A stretch of 64,000 nt of DNA from an uncultured Oscillospiraceae bacterium (GTDB lineage Bacteria; Bacillota; Clostridia; Oscillospirales; Oscillospiraceae), in the NCBI GenBank assembly GCA_934572465.1, contig CAKTLG010000007.1:13914-77913 (forward strand). Reading direction: 5' to 3'. Below are positions 52,820 through 61,027 of the stretch, in pieces (position 1 is the stretch's first letter; each line of letters begins with the position of its first letter). Position numbers and translations under genes: made by a program. Under the pieces are notes generated by a model. The model saw only the letters and a list, made by a program, of their open reading frames with translations. It had not been told where the DNA came from and ran no database searches.

Positions 52820-54091
52820 TTACAGGATCAGTGCCGTCATGCTGTCGCCGAAGACGACCATCACGACGCCCATCGCAAGCAGAAGCGCCGCCGGCAGCAG
52901 CAGATGCTTCACCGTGCCCTTCCAGCTCACGTCCGTCAGCTCCAGCGCGTTCACCGTATCGCCGACCAGCCCGCCGCGCATCGCCAGAAGATATGCGATG
53001 CCGAGCGACGAGGCAACGCCCGTCACGATCACTGTGTTTGCGAGCCAGCCGATCGGAAACACGGCATAGGCCGCAAGGAAGCCCGGAAGGGGCGCGCCGA
53101 GGAACAGTCCGATCACGATGCTGAGCGCCATCAGCACGAGCATCACCACCGGCGTCTCGATCCCGAGGATCTTCAGGCTGAAGTAGCCGCGGATGCCGGT
53201 CATCGACGAGACCTCGATAAAGCTGCCCAGCGCAAACATCATCGCCACCGGCACCGCCGCATCCATCAGTCCGGCAGATACCGTATCCAGTGCGGTGCGG
53301 ACGCCGCGGCGGTCGATGACAAGCAGCAGGATAACGGCGATCGTATAGACCAGCACATTGCCGCCGATGTAGACCACCGAGGACAGCAGCCCCTCGACCA
53401 GCAGCGCAGCCGCCGTCAGCGCTGCCACGAGCAGCGGCGCGCGGCAGGGCTTGACCTCGCGCGTCTCCGCCGCGAAGCTCAGCGTATCGCGGCAGACGAA
53501 CACATATGCCGCAAACGCCGGCAGCGAAAGCACCAGCAGCGGCAGGAAAAATCCGACATAGGGCGTCGGCAGCACGCTGCCCGCGCCGTTCGCGGCGATC
53601 ATCGCCGGCATACAGTTCGGCGGCAGCATCATGCCGAGGAACGCGCCGATGACGACCGTGCGCGCGATCTTGTCCTGCGCGACGCCGGCATCCTTCATGC
53701 GCTTGCCGATGAGCGCGCCCGTAGTGACCACGCTCGCCGTTGCAAAGCCGGTGAGCATACCCGGCAGGGCGATCAGCAGCGCCATGCACAGCGCCTTCAG
53801 CGTGCGGTTTTTCATGCCGAGGATCTTTTCCAGCAGTGCATCGAACGCGCCGGTCTTTTCCAGCACGCGCACGAACACCGCCGCGCACACCACGCTCAGC
53901 GCGGCGTCCAGAAAGCCGAAGGGGCCTTCGACGATCTCGCGGAAGCGCACGCCCATGCCCGCCGTCAGGCTGCCGGCCACCGCGGCGACAAACAGCACGG
54001 CGACCGCGTATTTCTTATCGTTTTTTGTTGCAATGAAGCCGGCGGCAGAGATCCCGAGCATCACGATCAGGATCACCAGTTCTTCTCTCAT
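52820..54091 (-). CDS. Ion-transporter-superfamily permease of module A
   Basis: The 423-residue protein has about 11-12 helices with the same inverted-repeat plan as permease B: GMLTGFATASVVTTGALIGKR and GMMLPPNCMPAMIAANGAGS in the first half, GAPLPGFLAAYAVFPIGW and MRGGLVGDTVNALELTDVSW in the second. Sequence similarity to permease B is moderate, so the duplication is old or the copies came separately. CAAGGAGCG-type site before the start. Probable acid importer; substrate not resolvable. Confidence 0.85.
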   Translation of the reverse strand: MREELVILIVMLGISAAGFIATKNDKKYAVAVLFVAAVAGSLTAGMGVRFREIVEGPFGFLDAALSVVCAAVFVRVLEKTGAFDALLEKILGMKNRTLKALCMALLIALPGMLTGFATASVVTTGALIGKRMKDAGVAQDKIARTVVIGAFLGMMLPPNCMPAMIAANGAGSVLPTPYVGFFLPLLVLSLPAFAAYVFVCRDTLSFAAETREVKPCRAPLLVAALTAAALLVEGLLSSVVYIGGNVLVYTIAVILLLVIDRRGVRTALDTVSAGLMDAAVPVAMMFALGSFIEVSSMTGIRGYFSLKILGIETPVVMLVLMALSIVIGLFLGAPLPGFLAAYAVFPIGWLANTVIVTGVASSLGIAYLLAMRGGLVGDTVNALELTDVSWKGTVKHLLLPAALLLAMGVVMVVFGDSMTALIL

Positions 54092-54112
54092 AGTTGACGC
54101 TCCTTTCTCTCT

Positions 54113-54138
54113 CCACAGGGGGCTCTCGCCCCCTGTGG
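54113..54138 (-). other. Intercistronic hairpin between the lipoprotein transferase and permease A
   Basis: A perfect stem (CCACAGGGGGC / GCCCCCTGTGG) with a 4-base loop but no T-run on the minus strand; more likely an mRNA stability or processing element than a terminator. Confidence 0.6.
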
Positions 54139-54149
54139 TTCAGGCGTTT

Positions 54150-55958
54150 TTAATAGGCGGCCGCGCCGTAAAGGCGGCGGTAATCGCCCAGAGCATAGAA
54201 GCGTCCGTCATCGCCGACCTCAACGCCGGCAAGGCAGCCGACGTGCGCGCCGTACTCGCTGCTCTCCTCATCGATCTCAAAGCCCATCGCGGCAAGCTGG
54301 TCGAGCACCGACTGGCCGTAGCGGCCCTCGATGGTCAGCGTCTTGCTGATGCCGTCGCGGAACGAGCGCGGGGCAAGGATCGCCTCGGCGACGTTCATGT
54401 CAAAGTCCACATAGTTCACAATGGCGTTGAGCGCGGCGGGAACGAGCGCCCAGTTGCCCGGGGAGCCGATGGCCAAAACGGGCTTGCCGTCCTCACCGGC
54501 AAGGATGGTCGGGCACATGGTAGAGCGGACGCGGATGTAGGGCATGAGCTGGTTGACGCGGGCGCTCATGGTATCGTTCAGGTTGCCGAGGTGCGCGCTG
54601 AAGACAAAGCCCGTGCCGGGCACCGCCACGGCGGAGCCGAAGTTGATGCCGTTGGTGTTGGTCGTGGAAACGGCATTGCCCATGCTGTCCATCACGGCCA
54701 TGTGGGTCGTGCCGCCCTGATCGGGCGTACAGTCTGCAAGCACCTTCTCGCCCGTGGCGGAAAGGCTGACGTCCAGCTTGCCGGCCTTGGCGACCTTGAT
54801 GCGCTCGCCGACCGTGACGCTCTTGGCGCGTTCCTCGCCGTATTCCTTGGAGATCATCTCATCCACGGGCAGGTTGTAATAATCGGGGTCGCCCATGTAG
54901 GCCACGCCGTCCTGATAGGCCAGCGCGTAGGCGTCATTGAGGATCTGCACGGTCTCGGCGCTGTCGTGGCCGTAACCGGCAAGGTCAAACTGCTCGGCGA
55001 TGTTGAGCATCTCCAGCAGCGCCACGCCGCCGTTGGAGGGGCCGCCGGCGGTGTAGACGGTGTAACCGCGATAGGTCGTGGAGACCGGCTCGCGGATCAC
55101 GCTGTGATACTGCGCAAAGTCCTCGTGCGTCAGCACGCCGCCGACGCTCTGGATCCAATCGACCATTTTGTCGGTAAAGTCGCTGTCGTAGAAGCCCTGG
55201 ATGCCTTCGTCGGCGATCAGCTCAAGCGTATCGGCAAGGTCGTTGTTGGTGATGAGGTCGCCCTCGTTCCACAAAAAGCCCTCGTCGGTATAGAGGTTCA
55301 TCGTATATTCGTAGGCAGACAAATTCTCATAGCGGCCCTCGATGTTGCTGTTCCAGCGGGAGGTCACGGGGAAGCCGCTGCGCGCAAGATCGATCACAGG
55401 CTGCAGCACCTCGCGCGGGGTCATCGTGCCGTACTTCTCCAGCGCGGTAAGCGTGCCGTGCACGACGCCGGGGATGGCGATGGCCTGCGGGGAGGGCGGG
55501 TTTTCAGACGTGGAGGTATCGAGCGTTCCCGGGATGGCCGCGCCGGGCGCCTGCGTCATGTACTCGATGACGACATACTCGTCGCTCTCGGCAAGGTAAA
55601 CGACCATCTGGCCGGCGCCGCCGATACCGGAGGCGGCCGGTTCCAGCATGCCGACGGCATAGATCATGGCAACGGCCGCGTCCACCGCATTGCCGCCTTT
55701 TTTCAGGATATCCATGGCGATCTCAGCGGCCAGCGGACTTGCGCAGGCGGCAGCACCGTTTTCACCGACGGCGCCGGTGCCGAAGATGTCCCCTTCATAG
55801 GCGGGCGTAACAACGACCTCCGGCTCGTTCGTATCGTCCGGCTGATCCACCGGCGGCGTGACAGGAGCGGGATCAGGCTCCGTTCCCTGCGCGCCGCAGC
55901 CAGCCAGAAGGCTCAGGCACATCACGAGGGTCAGGAGAACAGCGGTCAGTCTTTTCAC
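54150..55958 (-). CDS. Lipoprotein gamma-glutamyltransferase (CapD/Ggt-like) of the PGA locus
   Basis: The 602-residue precursor has a lipobox (SLLAGCG, Cys21) and so acts outside, tethered to the membrane. The Ntn-hydrolase core is complete: KKGGNAVDAAVAMIYAVGMLEP, the processing site QGGTTHMAVMD with the nucleophile Thr near residue 413, and the substrate loop AIGSPGNWALVPAAL. In Bacillus anthracis the homologue CapD cuts poly-gamma-glutamate and links it to peptidoglycan. Placement opposite pgsBC suggests the same type of substrate. A different, cytosolic paralogue is encoded at 17731. Confidence 0.9.
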   Translation of the reverse strand: MKRLTAVLLTLVMCLSLLAGCGAQGTEPDPAPVTPPVDQPDDTNEPEVVVTPAYEGDIFGTGAVGENGAAACASPLAAEIAMDILKKGGNAVDAAVAMIYAVGMLEPAASGIGGAGQMVVYLAESDEYVVIEYMTQAPGAAIPGTLDTSTSENPPSPQAIAIPGVVHGTLTALEKYGTMTPREVLQPVIDLARSGFPVTSRWNSNIEGRYENLSAYEYTMNLYTDEGFLWNEGDLITNNDLADTLELIADEGIQGFYDSDFTDKMVDWIQSVGGVLTHEDFAQYHSVIREPVSTTYRGYTVYTAGGPSNGGVALLEMLNIAEQFDLAGYGHDSAETVQILNDAYALAYQDGVAYMGDPDYYNLPVDEMISKEYGEERAKSVTVGERIKVAKAGKLDVSLSATGEKVLADCTPDQGGTTHMAVMDSMGNAVSTTNTNGINFGSAVAVPGTGFVFSAHLGNLNDTMSARVNQLMPYIRVRSTMCPTILAGEDGKPVLAIGSPGNWALVPAALNAIVNYVDFDMNVAEAILAPRSFRDGISKTLTIEGRYGQSVLDQLAAMGFEIDEESSEYGAHVGCLAGVEVGDDGRFYALGDYRRLYGAAAY

Positions 55959-55989
55959 AAAAAGATCCTCCTTTTATTTGCTTAATATC

Positions 55990-56024
55990 CGTGCCCCATC
56001 CCCGCTCAGCAGGGACGGGGCACG
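55990..56024 (-). other. Intercistronic hairpin before the transferase gene
   Basis: CGTGCCCC / GGGGCACG form an outer stem with further pairing inside (CCC/GGG); no T-run follows on the minus strand. Third hairpin of this kind in the operon. Confidence 0.6.
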
Positions 56025-56057
56025 AGAGTTCACATCACTTTTCTTTGCAGCGCCTTA

Positions 56058-57266
56058 TCAGCCGGCAACCGCGACGATCTGTGCGAGATCCGTGGTCAGA
56101 TCCATCGCCTTGACCTCATCAGCCGTCTTGGTCTCGGTCGTACCGTCGACATAGGTCAGCTCATAGTTGGCCGTCTCGACCATGCCGGTGGCGGCAAACG
56201 CATCGGCGACCGTCCGGCCGTCGTCGGGAACGTAGACGAACGCATCCTCAGCGAAGATGTAGTAGCCCGCGTTGGTCACGCCGGCGTCCTTGGCCTGCGT
56301 TCTGCCGAGGGTGAAGTAATCCTTGTTGTCGCCCTTTTCATTGGGGCCCTGATAGGCAATGTACTTGGCGGCGAAATCGGCATAGCTCTCATCCTGAGAA
56401 TAGCCGTCCTTGTAGGAAACGACCTTCACGGTATCGCAGGCGGCGATATCATACTTGGCCAGCAGATCCGCAACAGCCCAGGCGCTGTAGTACACGCCCG
56501 CGCGGTTCTCGCTGTAGGGAGCCTCGGTCTTGTAGACGCCCTCGGCGTTGAGCGCAACGTTGATCTTGCTCACGCCCTCGGCGGCAGGCTCGGAGTCCTT
56601 GGTCATGCCGGAGGGAACGATGTAGCGGATGTCGGCAAGGCCGGAATCGGGATACTCGATGGAGGTGGCGTTCACGCCGCCGTCCTCGGTGTAGTAGATG
56701 CTGCACTTGTCGAGGTCAGCCTTGCTGATGGTCTCGCTGTAGCCGTCGGCGCAGATAAAGTCATACGCGGAGGCGTCAGCCATGCTGACATACTCGAACA
56801 GCTCGGGGATCGCCCAGCCTTCCTCCTGCATCAGCAGAATGACTTCGGGGCCGACGATGCAGTAGCCCTTATACTTCACGTCCTGGGATTCCTTCTGCGC
56901 GCGGCCGACGAACAGGTCGTAGTCGTACTCAGGGTTATCCTGCTGGAAGCTGATGAACTTGTTGCGGAAGGTCGCCAGATCGCACTCATCGGCATAGAAG
57001 TCGGTGTAGGCGACGGTGTAGACCGTGGTGTCATCCGCCGGAGTGAACCAGAAGTTGTTGTCGATCAGCTCGCCGAGGCTGTACGCCTTGTGGTACTCCT
57101 TGGCGTTGTAGCACTGGTCGCTCGTTGCAAGACCGTCGAACGCATTGTTCATAACGATCAGGCGCTGCATGCCCTCGAGTGCAGGCGCGGGCTCATCCTT
57201 CTGTCCGCAGGCCGCAAGGCCGAGCGTGAGGATCAGGGCAAGGGATAATGCAAGTAGCTTTTTCAT
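56058..57266 (-). CDS. Lipoprotein made of two related repeats, first gene of the PGA-associated operon
   Basis: Start at 57266 (CAGGAGGA upstream); 402 residues with lipobox (LGLAACG). The mature protein holds two domains of about 160 residues that align by eye: YSLGELIDNNFWFTPADDTT...VYTVAYTDFYADE...FRNKFISFQ...KYKGYCIVGPEVIL, and YSAWAVADLLAKYDIAACDT...VKVVSYKDGYSQDE...FAAKYIAYQ...TNAGYYIFAEDAFV. I recognise no family. As the promoter-proximal gene opposite pgsB it should be abundant and might bind the polymer or its fragments at the surface; this is inference. Confidence 0.78.
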   Translation of the reverse strand: MKKLLALSLALILTLGLAACGQKDEPAPALEGMQRLIVMNNAFDGLATSDQCYNAKEYHKAYSLGELIDNNFWFTPADDTTVYTVAYTDFYADECDLATFRNKFISFQQDNPEYDYDLFVGRAQKESQDVKYKGYCIVGPEVILLMQEEGWAIPELFEYVSMADASAYDFICADGYSETISKADLDKCSIYYTEDGGVNATSIEYPDSGLADIRYIVPSGMTKDSEPAAEGVSKINVALNAEGVYKTEAPYSENRAGVYYSAWAVADLLAKYDIAACDTVKVVSYKDGYSQDESYADFAAKYIAYQGPNEKGDNKDYFTLGRTQAKDAGVTNAGYYIFAEDAFVYVPDDGRTVADAFAATGMVETANYELTYVDGTTETKTADEVKAMDLTTDLAQIVAVAG

Positions 57267-57357
57267 GAGAATCCTCCTGTCTTTTTTGTTTCGCAGCGAT
57301 ACGGCAGCAGGGAAACATGACGTTTCTTTTGTCACTTCTGTCGTATTCGGCGGTTTT

Positions 57358-57386
57358 ATTTTACGAGAAAATATGTGGTTTGTCTA
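57358..57386 (-). promoter_or_regulatory. Promoter of the minus-strand hydrolase/transporter operon
   Basis: On the minus strand TAGACA (57386-57381) and TAAAAT (57363-57358) have a 17-base spacer. The start codon of the first lipoprotein lies about 90 bases downstream. Confidence 0.75.
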
Positions 57387-57460
57387 CCCTTGCAGGCCGG
57401 AGAAATATGTATAAAAAATCCCTTTCGCCCTCTTTGCACGCTTTTTATGCCGTGCAAGAC

Positions 57461-57489
57461 TTGTCCGAAGAACTTTCATGTGCTATCAT
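57461..57489 (+). promoter_or_regulatory. Promoter of the pgsBCW operon
   Basis: TTGTCC (57461-57466) and TATCAT (57484-57489) have a 17-base spacer and lead into an AAGGGGG site. It diverges from the minus promoter at 57358-57386; about 75 bases between them are available for a shared regulator, but I see no clear repeat there. Confidence 0.72.
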
Positions 57490-57512
57490 GGGGCCATCTT
57501 TCAGACAAGGGG

Positions 57513-58646
57513 GTGCCTTCCACGGAACGCTGTCTGCTCCTTCTCTGCGCCGTCTGGCTCACGCTGCTCGTTTTCGAGCGCGCCCGCGCACGGCGCGACC
57601 GCGCAAGGCTTGAACATGTGGTCCACGTCAACGGCACGCGTGGGAAATCCACCGTCACGCGCCTGATCGCCGCAGGACTGCGGGCGGGCGGGTGGCACAC
57701 CGCGTGCAAGACCACCGGCACCGATCCAATTTACAGCGGCGTTGACGGCAGCGAGCGGCCGATCCGCCGCATCGCGCCGTCGAACATCCGCGAGCAGCTC
57801 CGCATCCTGCACCGCGCCGCCGGTGAGGGCGCGCAGATCCTCGTCGTCGAATGCATGGCCGTTCAGCCGGAGCTGCAGCGTGTCTCCCAGCAGGAAATGC
57901 TGCGCGGGGATATCGGCGTCATCACCAATGTTCGCCTCGATCACACGGATGTAATGGGCGCCACGCTGCCCGAGATCGCAGTCTCTCTGTGCAGCACCGT
58001 TCCTGACCGCGGCGCGCTTTTTACCGCCGAGGACCGGCTCACGCAGCAGCTTGCCGAGGCCGCGCAGGCGCGGCAGTGCCGCTTCTTCCCCGTCCGTCCC
58101 GACGGCAGCGAGCCGGACTTTGACTTTGCCGAAAATATCGCTCTGGCGCTGGCCGTGTGCGCACACCTCGGCGTGCCGCGCGAGACGGCGCTGGAGGGGA
58201 TGCGCCATTTCTCCCGCGATCCCTATGCGCTCTCGCTCTGGCGGATCGGGAGCGGCGTTTTTGTCAACGCGCTCTCCATCAACGACCCTGAATCCACGGC
58301 GCGCGTATATGCCGACGTGCGCGGCAGGCTGGAGCAGGACATCACGCACACTGTTTTCCTTTTCAATAACCGCATGGATCGCGGCGCGCGCACCCACGAC
58401 ATGGTAAGCGTCGCTCTCAGGCTGAAGCCAGACGAGGTATGGCTGCTCGGCAGCGGGCAGGACTATTTCCGGCGCAGCCTGCTGCGCGATGGTTTTTCAG
58501 GCACGATCGTTCCCCTCGGCAGGCATTTTGAGAGCCGGCTGCGCGCGCTTCCCGCGGGCACGCTGGTCTTCGCCGCCGGCAACATCGCCAACGATGGCCG
58601 CCGCCTGATGGAATTTGCCGCAAAGGAGGGTTCTCCCCTTGTATGA
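57513..58646 (+). CDS. pgsB: Poly-gamma-glutamate synthase subunit PgsB/CapB
   Basis: The product is an ATP-dependent amide ligase of the Mur-ligase type. After an N-terminal membrane helix (LLLLCAVWLTLLVF) comes the P-loop HVNGTRGKSTVTRLI (GTRGKST at 41-47), then CKTTGTDPIY, ECMAVQPELQ, ITNVRLDHTDVMG and the C-terminal FLFNNRMDRG, all diagnostic for PgsB/CapB. At 377 residues it is near the usual 393. The start is uncertain; I use GTG 57513, though the AAGGGG site abuts it. It joins glutamates through gamma-carboxyl links together with PgsC. Confidence 0.93.
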   Translation: MPSTERCLLLLCAVWLTLLVFERARARRDRARLEHVVHVNGTRGKSTVTRLIAAGLRAGGWHTACKTTGTDPIYSGVDGSERPIRRIAPSNIREQLRILHRAAGEGAQILVVECMAVQPELQRVSQQEMLRGDIGVITNVRLDHTDVMGATLPEIAVSLCSTVPDRGALFTAEDRLTQQLAEAAQARQCRFFPVRPDGSEPDFDFAENIALALAVCAHLGVPRETALEGMRHFSRDPYALSLWRIGSGVFVNALSINDPESTARVYADVRGRLEQDITHTVFLFNNRMDRGARTHDMVSVALRLKPDEVWLLGSGQDYFRRSLLRDGFSGTIVPLGRHFESRLRALPAGTLVFAAGNIANDGRRLMEFAAKEGSPLV

Positions 58647-59067
58647 CCAGATCATTCTGCTTGGCGTGATCGTCAGCGTACTCTTTTTTGAATGGACGGG
58701 GCTTTCTCCCGCCGGACTGATCGTCCCGGGCTACTTCGTTCTGAGTCTGCACTCGCCGATGCGCATCGTCTGCACGCTCGTCGTATCGCTGCTGGCGGCG
58801 TTTGCCGTGCGTCTTCTCAGCCGCGCGGCCATTCTTTACGGACGCCGCCGTTTTGCCGCGCTCATCCTGCTCGCCGCCGCCATACAGTCGCTCATATCGC
58901 TCTCCGGTATGCTGCCGTTCCGCGCCGACGTCATCGGTATCCTGATCCCGGGCATCATCGCCCGCGATTTTGACCGTCAGGGCATCGTCAAATCTCTGCT
59001 GAGCCTTGCCGTCGTCACAGCCGTGCTCGCGCTGCTGCTCACGCTTTTCGGCTACCCCGTACTGTGA
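58639..59067 (+). CDS. pgsC: Poly-gamma-glutamate synthase subunit PgsC/CapC
   Basis: The 142-residue membrane protein has the PgsC pattern of four to five helices with FFEWTGLSPAGLIVPGYFVL near the start and DVIGILIPGIIARDFDRQGI later; the usual length is 149. The start is TTG at 58639 with AAAGGAGGG 10 bases upstream. It overlaps pgsB by 8 bases, so translation is coupled. PgsC forms the membrane part of the synthase and probably the export path. No pgsA (capA) or pgsE follows. Confidence 0.95.
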   Translation: MYDQIILLGVIVSVLFFEWTGLSPAGLIVPGYFVLSLHSPMRIVCTLVVSLLAAFAVRLLSRAAILYGRRRFAALILLAAAIQSLISLSGMLPFRADVIGILIPGIIARDFDRQGIVKSLLSLAVVTAVLALLLTLFGYPVL

Positions 59068-59077
59068 GGTGGCGGCA

Positions 59078-60151
59078 ATGAAGCAAAAGCTGACAGCGCT
59101 GCTGCTTGCGCTCGCGCTCAGTCTCGGCGGGCTTGCCGCCGCATACTGCGGCGCTCCCGTGCAGAAAAGCAGCGACTATGCCATCAAATACGCCGCCGCG
59201 GAGCAAATGGCGCGCTGCATAGCGCAGATCCGCACGTATAAGGAGTCGCTTTCCCTTCCGCTCGGCGAGGAGGATCGGCACGGCACCGGAATGCTCGGCG
59301 ACTATCTGACCGATATCACCACCACGCTCGGCTCTCCCGAAGCCAAGCGCAGCACCGCAAATCCCGACATGGCCGCGCTCGTCGTCGCGCTGCTGCGCGA
59401 GGCCGGCGTGCGAAGCGGCGATACGATCGGCGCGGGATTTTCCGGCTCTTTTCCCGCGCTTGATCTCGCGCTGCTCTGCGCCTGCGATGCGATGGGCGTC
59501 AACTGCGTCTATATTGCATCCGTCGGCGCGTCCACCTACGGCGCCAATCAGCCGGAGCTGACGCTGCCGGATATGCTCTGCCGTCTTGTACAGGACGGAT
59601 ACCTCAGCACGCTCCCCGCCGCCATCACAGCCGGCGGCGCATATGACATCGGGCAGGATATGGACGCCGCCGTCCTTGCCCAGATCCTTGCGCGGCTGGA
59701 GGGCTACGGCGTCCCCATCGTCAGCGAGGGCGTTTATTCGCAGAATATTGCATGGCGCATGGCGCTGTATGCGGAAAACGGGCCGATCTCCTGCTTTGTC
59801 GGCGTCGGCGGCAACGTCACAACGCTCGGGCTGGACGGCACCACGCTGCGTCAGGGCGTCTCCCGCCCCGACAGCATCCGGATCGTTTCCGCGCGCAGCG
59901 GTCTGCTCGACCGCTACAATGCCTCAGGCCTGCCTGTGATCCAGCTGCTGAACGTCAAAAAGCTTTTGACCGATCACGGTCTGCCGTTTGATCCCGACGC
60001 TCTGCCGGAAACCGGCACAAGCGCGATCTACTACGAAACGAAGCCGCGTCTCCTGCCCGCCGCCCTCTCGCTTTTTGCGTCGCTCGCCGTGTTGATCGCC
60101 CGCGCGTCTCCGCGCGGAAAGCCGTCCGCGCCGCACGAAAAAAGCCGGTAA
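59078..60151 (+). CDS. pgsW: Poly-gamma-glutamate system protein PgsW
   Basis: This 357-residue protein, encoded 10 bases after pgsC, begins with a signal or anchor helix (LTALLLALALSLGGLAAAYC) and ends with another hydrophobic helix before a basic tail. The middle is an alpha/beta domain (GAGFSGSFPALDLALLCACDAMGVNCVYIASVGAS-type strand-loop, split here; FVGVGGNVTTLG). It matches the family annotated as poly-gamma-glutamate system protein, which accompanies PgsB and PgsC in many anaerobes in place of PgsA. Its biochemical role is not established to my knowledge. Confidence 0.88.
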   Translation: MKQKLTALLLALALSLGGLAAAYCGAPVQKSSDYAIKYAAAEQMARCIAQIRTYKESLSLPLGEEDRHGTGMLGDYLTDITTTLGSPEAKRSTANPDMAALVVALLREAGVRSGDTIGAGFSGSFPALDLALLCACDAMGVNCVYIASVGASTYGANQPELTLPDMLCRLVQDGYLSTLPAAITAGGAYDIGQDMDAAVLAQILARLEGYGVPIVSEGVYSQNIAWRMALYAENGPISCFVGVGGNVTTLGLDGTTLRQGVSRPDSIRIVSARSGLLDRYNASGLPVIQLLNVKKLLTDHGLPFDPDALPETGTSAIYYETKPRLLPAALSLFASLAVLIARASPRGKPSAPHEKSR

Positions 60152-60338
60152 AGCAGGAGCCGACTGCCGCCGTATTGCATTCCGGTATCAGCTCTCGCCA
60201 AACGGCACGGCGGGGTCTCCCGCTATGCCAAAGCTTTTCCTCATCGGGGAGCCGTACATAAAATAAGCCCGCCTCGTCTGCACGGGCGGGGCGGAATTGT
60301 ATTTTCGCTCCGCTTTCTTCTTAATGCAGCAGATCCGC

Positions 60339-60367
60339 TTTACACGTTTCTTCAAATACGCTATGAT
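60339..60367 (+). promoter_or_regulatory. Promoter of the ATC-hydrolase family gene
   Basis: TTTACA (60339-60344) and TATGAT (60362-60367) have a 17-base spacer, about 45 bases before the start codon. The preceding 180 bases after pgsW hold a GC-rich imperfect hairpin (CCCGCC...GGCGGG near 60265-60290) that may end the pgs operon. Confidence 0.72.
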
Positions 60368-60412
60368 GAGGTATGCAAGCTGGAATTTACAAACGCGGAG
60401 GAGCATGGAAGT

Positions 60413-61027
60413 ATGATCGACAACAGGTATTACGAAAAGCTTGGCGGCTTCTCTTATCTTCTGAGCGAACTGAGAAAGACGCTCGGCAAGGAACAGACGG
60501 ACGCTCTGGTCAGTGATGCGGTAAATCTCTGCAACGAGTTATGCGGCAAATATCAGGGCCTTTCCAAAAAGGAAAAGCTGCATACCGAACGGATGATCTT
60601 CCCGCGCGCCGCGATCTACCTGCAGATGGTCAAATACATCTCACAGGAAGAAGCCCTCGGCCTGATCGAAGAATCCGTCAGGATCGGCGTAGAGCCCGAC
60701 CGAAAGCGCCTGCATGCCGCAACGAAGCTCCCTTTTATCCGCCCTCTTTTCTTTAAGGTTTTCCACAAGATGATCGGCACCATGTTCAACGGGGATGCGG
60801 GCTTCAGATTTGTAGAAATTGAAGCCGACAGCAGGCATTACCGTGTCGACGTTCTGCAATGCCCCTATATGAAGTATTGCGAATTGCTGGGCTGCAAGGA
60901 ACTGACAGGCACCTTCTGCCTGAGCGACGACCGTGTCTATGGAAATATGTGCGGCATCGCTTTTGAGCGTCATGGCACGATAGGACGCGGCAGCGATAAA
61001 TGCGATTTCTATTTTTACAGGAATTAG
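60413..61027 (+). CDS. L-2-amino-thiazoline-4-carboxylic acid hydrolase family protein
   Basis: The 204-residue protein fits this family in length and motifs: an N-terminal helical part (YYEKLGGFSYLLSELRKTLG), then FHKMIGTMFNGDAGFRFVEI, VDVLQCPYMKYCELLGCKEL, TFCLSDDRVYGNM and the end GSDKCDFYFYR, where Cys and Asp are conserved. Founding members open the thiazoline ring in L-cysteine synthesis, but most homologues have no known role. GGAGGAG lies 9 bases before 60413. A frameshifted distant relative is at 41985. Confidence 0.85.
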   Translation: MIDNRYYEKLGGFSYLLSELRKTLGKEQTDALVSDAVNLCNELCGKYQGLSKKEKLHTERMIFPRAAIYLQMVKYISQEEALGLIEESVRIGVEPDRKRLHAATKLPFIRPLFFKVFHKMIGTMFNGDAGFRFVEIEADSRHYRVDVLQCPYMKYCELLGCKELTGTFCLSDDRVYGNMCGIAFERHGTIGRGSDKCDFYFYRN

